Positions 4,534 to 6,769 of a stretch of DNA of 6,769 nucleotides are shown here, in pieces. Position numbers and translations under genes: made by a program. Numbering within the stretch: the stretch's first letter is position 1; every line of letters begins with the position of its first letter. This stretch comes from DASVFB01 sp045806505 (GTDB lineage Bacteria > Actinomycetota > Thermoleophilia > Gaiellales > Gaiellaceae). The stretch is taken from positions 1 to 6,769 of the forward strand of contig JBJMJE010000267.1 of the NCBI GenBank assembly GCA_045806505.1. The letters are read 5' to 3'. The notes beneath the pieces are model-generated. The model was not told where the DNA came from and did not search any database. It saw nothing but the letters and a program-made list of their open reading frames with translations.

Positions 4534-4977
4534 ATGGACGAGCCGATGATCGAGACGACGTGGGACGGCCTGCCGGTCGCGCGTGAGAAGCCGTACGGCG
4601 CTTCGATCCTCGTCTGGCGTCGCGCCCGCGACGGACGCAGATGGCTCGTTCTTCACCGCGGCCGGCCAGGAGTCGACGACGCCGGCGACTGGGCCTGGAC
4701 GCCACCGGCCGGTGCGCGCCTGCCCGGTGAGGCCGTGCTCGCCTGTGCCGAGCGCGAGCTCCGCGAGGAGACGGGCCTCTCGCTCCCACTGACGGAGACG
4801 GGCCTCGGCGGCGACGACTGGCCGCTGTTCGCTGCCGAGGCGCCACCGGATGCGGATGTCCGGCGCGACGACGAGCACGATCGTTACGAGTGGCTGTCGC
4901 TCGAGGACGCAGCAGCGCGCTGCTTCCCTGCGTTCGTCGGCGAGAGTTTCAGCGCGGTCGCTGCTTCGCTGCCGTAG
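4534..4977 (+). CDS. Nudix hydrolase
   Basis: Nudix enzymes cleave nucleoside diphosphates linked to another moiety, using metal bound by the Nudix box. The 147-residue protein has a perfect box GX5EX7REUXEEXGU at residues 60-82: Gly60, Glu66, then 'RELREETGL' (74-82) with metal-binding Glu78/Glu79. Before it come the barrel strands 'YGASILVWRRA' and 'RWLVLHRG', and 'DWAWTPPAGARLPGE' leads into the box. The C-terminus has 'DEHDRYEWLSLEDAAARCFP', as in small housekeeping-cleaning Nudix proteins. The substrate cannot be deduced. ATG at 4534 fits the -10 box at 4521-4526; Met5 (4546) is an alternative. The downstream methyltransferase is 33 nt away on the same strand and may be co-transcribed. 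Confidence 0.93.
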   Translation: MDEPMIETTWDGLPVAREKPYGASILVWRRARDGRRWLVLHRGRPGVDDAGDWAWTPPAGARLPGEAVLACAERELREETGLSLPLTETGLGGDDWPLFAAEAPPDADVRRDDEHDRYEWLSLEDAAARCFPAFVGESFSAVAASLP

Positions 4978-5010
4978 GAGCCGTCAAGGCGCTCTCGAAC
5001 TTCATGAGCA

Positions 5011-6120
5011 ATGGCCTCGACGCAGGACGCGCTGTACTCGGAGATCGACCTCGACCTCTCCTGGTCGGAGCGCGACCTTCCCGAGCGCGAGCGCACGAAG
5101 CACGTGCACCGCCTCCATCCGTACCTCGGAAAGTTCATCCCGCAGCTCGCGGAGACGCTGCTCGAGCGCTACGTCGCGCGCGGCGGGCACGTCCTGGATC
5201 CGTTCGCGGGCTCGGGTACGACGCTCGTGCAGGCGCTCGAGTCCGGCTTCGGGGCAACCGGCGTCGACATCGCCGCATTCAACTGCCTGCTCATGCGAGT
5301 CAAGACGCAGCACTACAACCTCTTCGTGCTCGAGCGCGAGCTTCGCGATGTGGTGTCACGACTCGACGACGTGACGACGTGCGCGAAGCCGTCCCGGTAC
5401 CTGCGCGAGTGGTTCGCGCCGCAGGCGGCACGGGAGCTGCTCGCCTTCCGCGACCTCGCCGGCCAGTACGAGCACCGCGACGTGCTGCGCGTGATCCTTG
5501 CGCGCGCCGCCCGGTCGGCGAGGCTGACGACGCACTTCGACCTCGAGTCGCCGCGGGTGCCGCAGCGCGGGCCGTACTGGTGCCACAAGCACAAGCGCGA
5601 ATGCCGTCCCGTCGAGCAGGCGAAGCCCTTCCTGCGGCGCTACACGCTCGACACCCTGACGCGCATCAAGGTGTTCGCGAAAGTGCGCGCGAAGCAGCGC
5701 GACGCGCACGTCGTCCACGCCGACGCGCGCGAGGTCGACCTCGGCCGCGCATTCGACGGCGTGGTGACGTCGCCGCCGTATCCGGGGCTGATCGACTACC
5801 ACGAGCAGCACCGTGCCGCCTACGAGCTCCTCGGCCTCGACGACCTCCGCGAGCTCGAGCTGGGCGCGGCCGCCGCGGGGACGAGCCGCGCCGCGCTCGC
5901 GGCCTACGTCGACGGCATCGCCGCCGTGCTCGCCCGCGCCCGGGAATCGCTGCGGCCGGGCGGGGCGGTGGTGATCGTCGTCAACGACCGGCGCGATCTC
6001 TACCCGCAGATCCTCGAACATGCCGGATTGCGGCTCGACGAGCGGCTCCGCCGCCACGTGAACCGCCGCACGGGCCGGCGCGCGGGCGAGTTCTTCGAGG
6101 AAGTGCTCGTCGCCCGCTAG
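5011..6120 (+). CDS. Site-specific DNA methyltransferase (SPPY type, probably N4-cytosine), apparently solitary
   Basis: This amino-methyltransferase would transfer methyl from S-adenosylmethionine to an exocyclic amine in DNA. In the 369 residues, the SAM-binding motif 'DPFAGSGTT' (63-71) comes first, with acidic Asp86 in 'GVDIAAFN'. A region of roughly 165 residues follows, and then the catalytic 'TSPPYPGLIDYHEQ' (253-266); SPPY is typical of N4-cytosine enzymes. The end, 'RPGGAVVIVVNDRRDLYPQI' to 'HVNRRTGRRAGEFFEEVLV', forms the rest of the fold. Between the motifs lies 'YWCHKHKREC', with Cys191, His192, His194 and Cys198, a possible metal site. The order motif I, insert, motif IV is alpha-like. 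No restriction endonuclease is adjacent. ATG at 5011 is the first possible start, since an in-frame TGA lies 6 nt upstream. Target could also be adenine, or even RNA. Confidence 0.85.
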   Translation: MASTQDALYSEIDLDLSWSERDLPERERTKHVHRLHPYLGKFIPQLAETLLERYVARGGHVLDPFAGSGTTLVQALESGFGATGVDIAAFNCLLMRVKTQHYNLFVLERELRDVVSRLDDVTTCAKPSRYLREWFAPQAARELLAFRDLAGQYEHRDVLRVILARAARSARLTTHFDLESPRVPQRGPYWCHKHKRECRPVEQAKPFLRRYTLDTLTRIKVFAKVRAKQRDAHVVHADAREVDLGRAFDGVVTSPPYPGLIDYHEQHRAAYELLGLDDLRELELGAAAAGTSRAALAAYVDGIAAVLARARESLRPGGAVVIVVNDRRDLYPQILEHAGLRLDERLRRHVNRRTGRRAGEFFEEVLVAR

Positions 6121-6133
6121 GCGGGCGTAGAAC
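6111..6133 (+). terminator. Hairpin terminator with the methyltransferase stop codon as its loop
   Basis: CGCCCGC (6111-6117) and GCGGGCG (6121-6127) form a perfect 7-bp, all-G/C stem whose 3-nt loop is the stop codon TAG itself (6118-6120). The following TAGAACTTT is only partly T-rich. It is the best intrinsic-terminator candidate in the window and would separate the methyltransferase from the exporter gene. Confidence 0.6.
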
Positions 6134-6168
6134 TTTCGGCGACAAACTGCGAAACTCAGTCGCAGCAG

Positions 6169-6769
6169 GTGGCCGTCAGCCCCCTTCCGCTCAGCCGACT
6201 CCGCATCCTCCGTCCGCTAAGGATTCGCGACTTCGCGCTGCTTTGGACCGGCATGACCGTGTCGTTCCTTGGCGACGGCTTGTACACGGTCGCGATCGCC
6301 TGGCAGGTCTACTCGATCTCGAACGTGCCGACGGCGCTCGCGCTGGTCGGCGTCGCCTGGATGGCGCCGCAGGTGCTGCTGCTCTTGCTCGGGGGCGTCG
6401 TGAGCGACCGCTTCGAGCGCCGGCTCGTGCTCATGCTGTCGGACGCGATCCGCGGTTCGGCAATCGCCGCGCTCGGCGTCCTCTCCGTGATGGGAACGCT
6501 CGAGCTCTGGCACGCGATCGTGCTCGTCGCGGTGTACGGCGCGGGCGGCGCGGTCTTCGCTCCGGCGTTCACCGGAATCGTCCGCGACGTCGTCCCGCCC
6601 GACCTGCTGCTCGAAGCGAACTCGCTCGACCAGTTCGTGCGTCCGTTGTGCGTGCGGCTCATCGGTCCGGCGATCGCCGGCGCGCTGATCGGGCTCGCCG
6701 GTGCGGGTGCGGCCTTTCTCGTCGACGCAGGGACATTCGCCGTCTCCGCGGCGGCGTTCCTCCTGATGC
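6169..6769 (+). CDS. MFS transporter, N-terminal part, cut by the window end
   Basis: The visible 200 residues look like a major facilitator protein of the MFS_3/EntS-like efflux group. After a basic lead ('RLRILRPLRIRDFALLW') come membrane segments at about 22-48, 53-75, 86-106, 110-135 and two more from about 160 to the end. Motif A between segments 2 and 3 appears as 'GGVVSDRFERR' (75-85). 'FAPAFTGIVRDVVPPDLLLEANSLDQFVRPL' is typical of this group. It probably exports a small molecule or drug, but the substrate is unknown. GTG at 6169 is the only start candidate upstream of the first membrane segment; the ATG at 6253 would cut into it. No Shine-Dalgarno sequence is seen. The gene lies 48 nt after the methyltransferase, behind a terminator-like hairpin. 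Confidence 0.88.
   Translation, partial: MAVSPLPLSRLRILRPLRIRDFALLWTGMTVSFLGDGLYTVAIAWQVYSISNVPTALALVGVAWMAPQVLLLLLGGVVSDRFERRLVLMLSDAIRGSAIAALGVLSVMGTLELWHAIVLVAVYGAGGAVFAPAFTGIVRDVVPPDLLLEANSLDQFVRPLCVRLIGPAIAGALIGLAGAGAAFLVDAGTFAVSAAAFLLM

Noticed and set aside
4504..4878. N-terminal extension of the DUF6886 gene to an ATG at 4878
   Set aside because: It would lie opposite almost the whole Nudix gene and shows no conserved blocks; homology begins only near residue 16 of the short form.
6253..6255. ATG at 6253 as the MFS start
   Set aside because: It would remove the first half of membrane segment 1 and the conserved 'RDFALLW' lead; GTG at 6169 keeps both.
1..6769. CRISPR array, tRNA, rRNA, transposase, prophage or toxin-antitoxin genes
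   Set aside because: Looked for and not seen: no regularly spaced repeats, no cloverleaf, no insertion-sequence ends and no matching proteins.

Overview
The window is GC-rich DNA, densely packed with genes, from a bacterial chromosome. Several protein sequences (the signal peptidase with its 'SSSMEPTLHC...GC' start of the catalytic domain, the short TrmD, the YraN-like protein, the DNA methyltransferase) resemble what I remember from the actinobacterial class Thermoleophilia (Gaiella/Solirubrobacter-like soil lineages). I place it there with moderate confidence. Non-ATG starts, the lack of clear Shine-Dalgarno sequences, and TANNNT -10 boxes sitting 6-7 bases before a start codon also suit an actinobacterium.

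Layout. Positions 1-3961 (+ strand) hold the conserved translation/ribosome locus: rimM (5' end cut off), trmD, lepB, rplS, a small cupin gene, rnhB and a yraN-like gene. Gaps are tiny or negative: 12 nt, a 4-nt overlap, 39 nt, 1 nt, 42 nt and a 32-nt overlap. The order departs from the common rimM-trmD-rplS-lepB-rnhB arrangement: lepB precedes rplS, and the cupin gene sits where lepB is usually found. The block ends tail-to-tail against a minus-strand DUF6886-type gene (3958-4503), and the two stop codons share one CTAG tetranucleotide. That gene diverges from a Nudix hydrolase gene (4534-4977) across only 30 bp. A 369-residue DNA methyltransferase follows (5011-6120), with an orphan-like context, and then the first 200 codons of an MFS exporter (6169 to the window end). 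No stretch above 50 bp lacks a gene.

Function. The first half is housekeeping: 30S maturation (RimM), tRNA G37 methylation (TrmD), release of secreted proteins (LepB), large-subunit assembly (L19) and removal of ribonucleotides from DNA (RNase HII), with YraN an uncharacterised nuclease-fold companion. The second half is accessory: DUF6886 protein, Nudix enzyme, methyltransferase and exporter. No restriction endonuclease, transposase, CRISPR array, tRNA or rRNA is visible.

The points I find most worth a second look are: (1) probable leaderless promoters, including a very compact divergent pair; (2) hairpins at several gene junctions, often with the stop codon in the loop; (3) a Glu where the catalytic Asp of TrmD is expected; (4) an N4-cytosine-type SPPY methyltransferase with a circularly 'alpha-like' motif order and a Cys/His cluster in its target-recognition region; (5) an acidic tail on L19 and a long proline/tyrosine-rich cytoplasmic arm on LepB. 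I see no clear evidence of a complete novel defence or mobile system.
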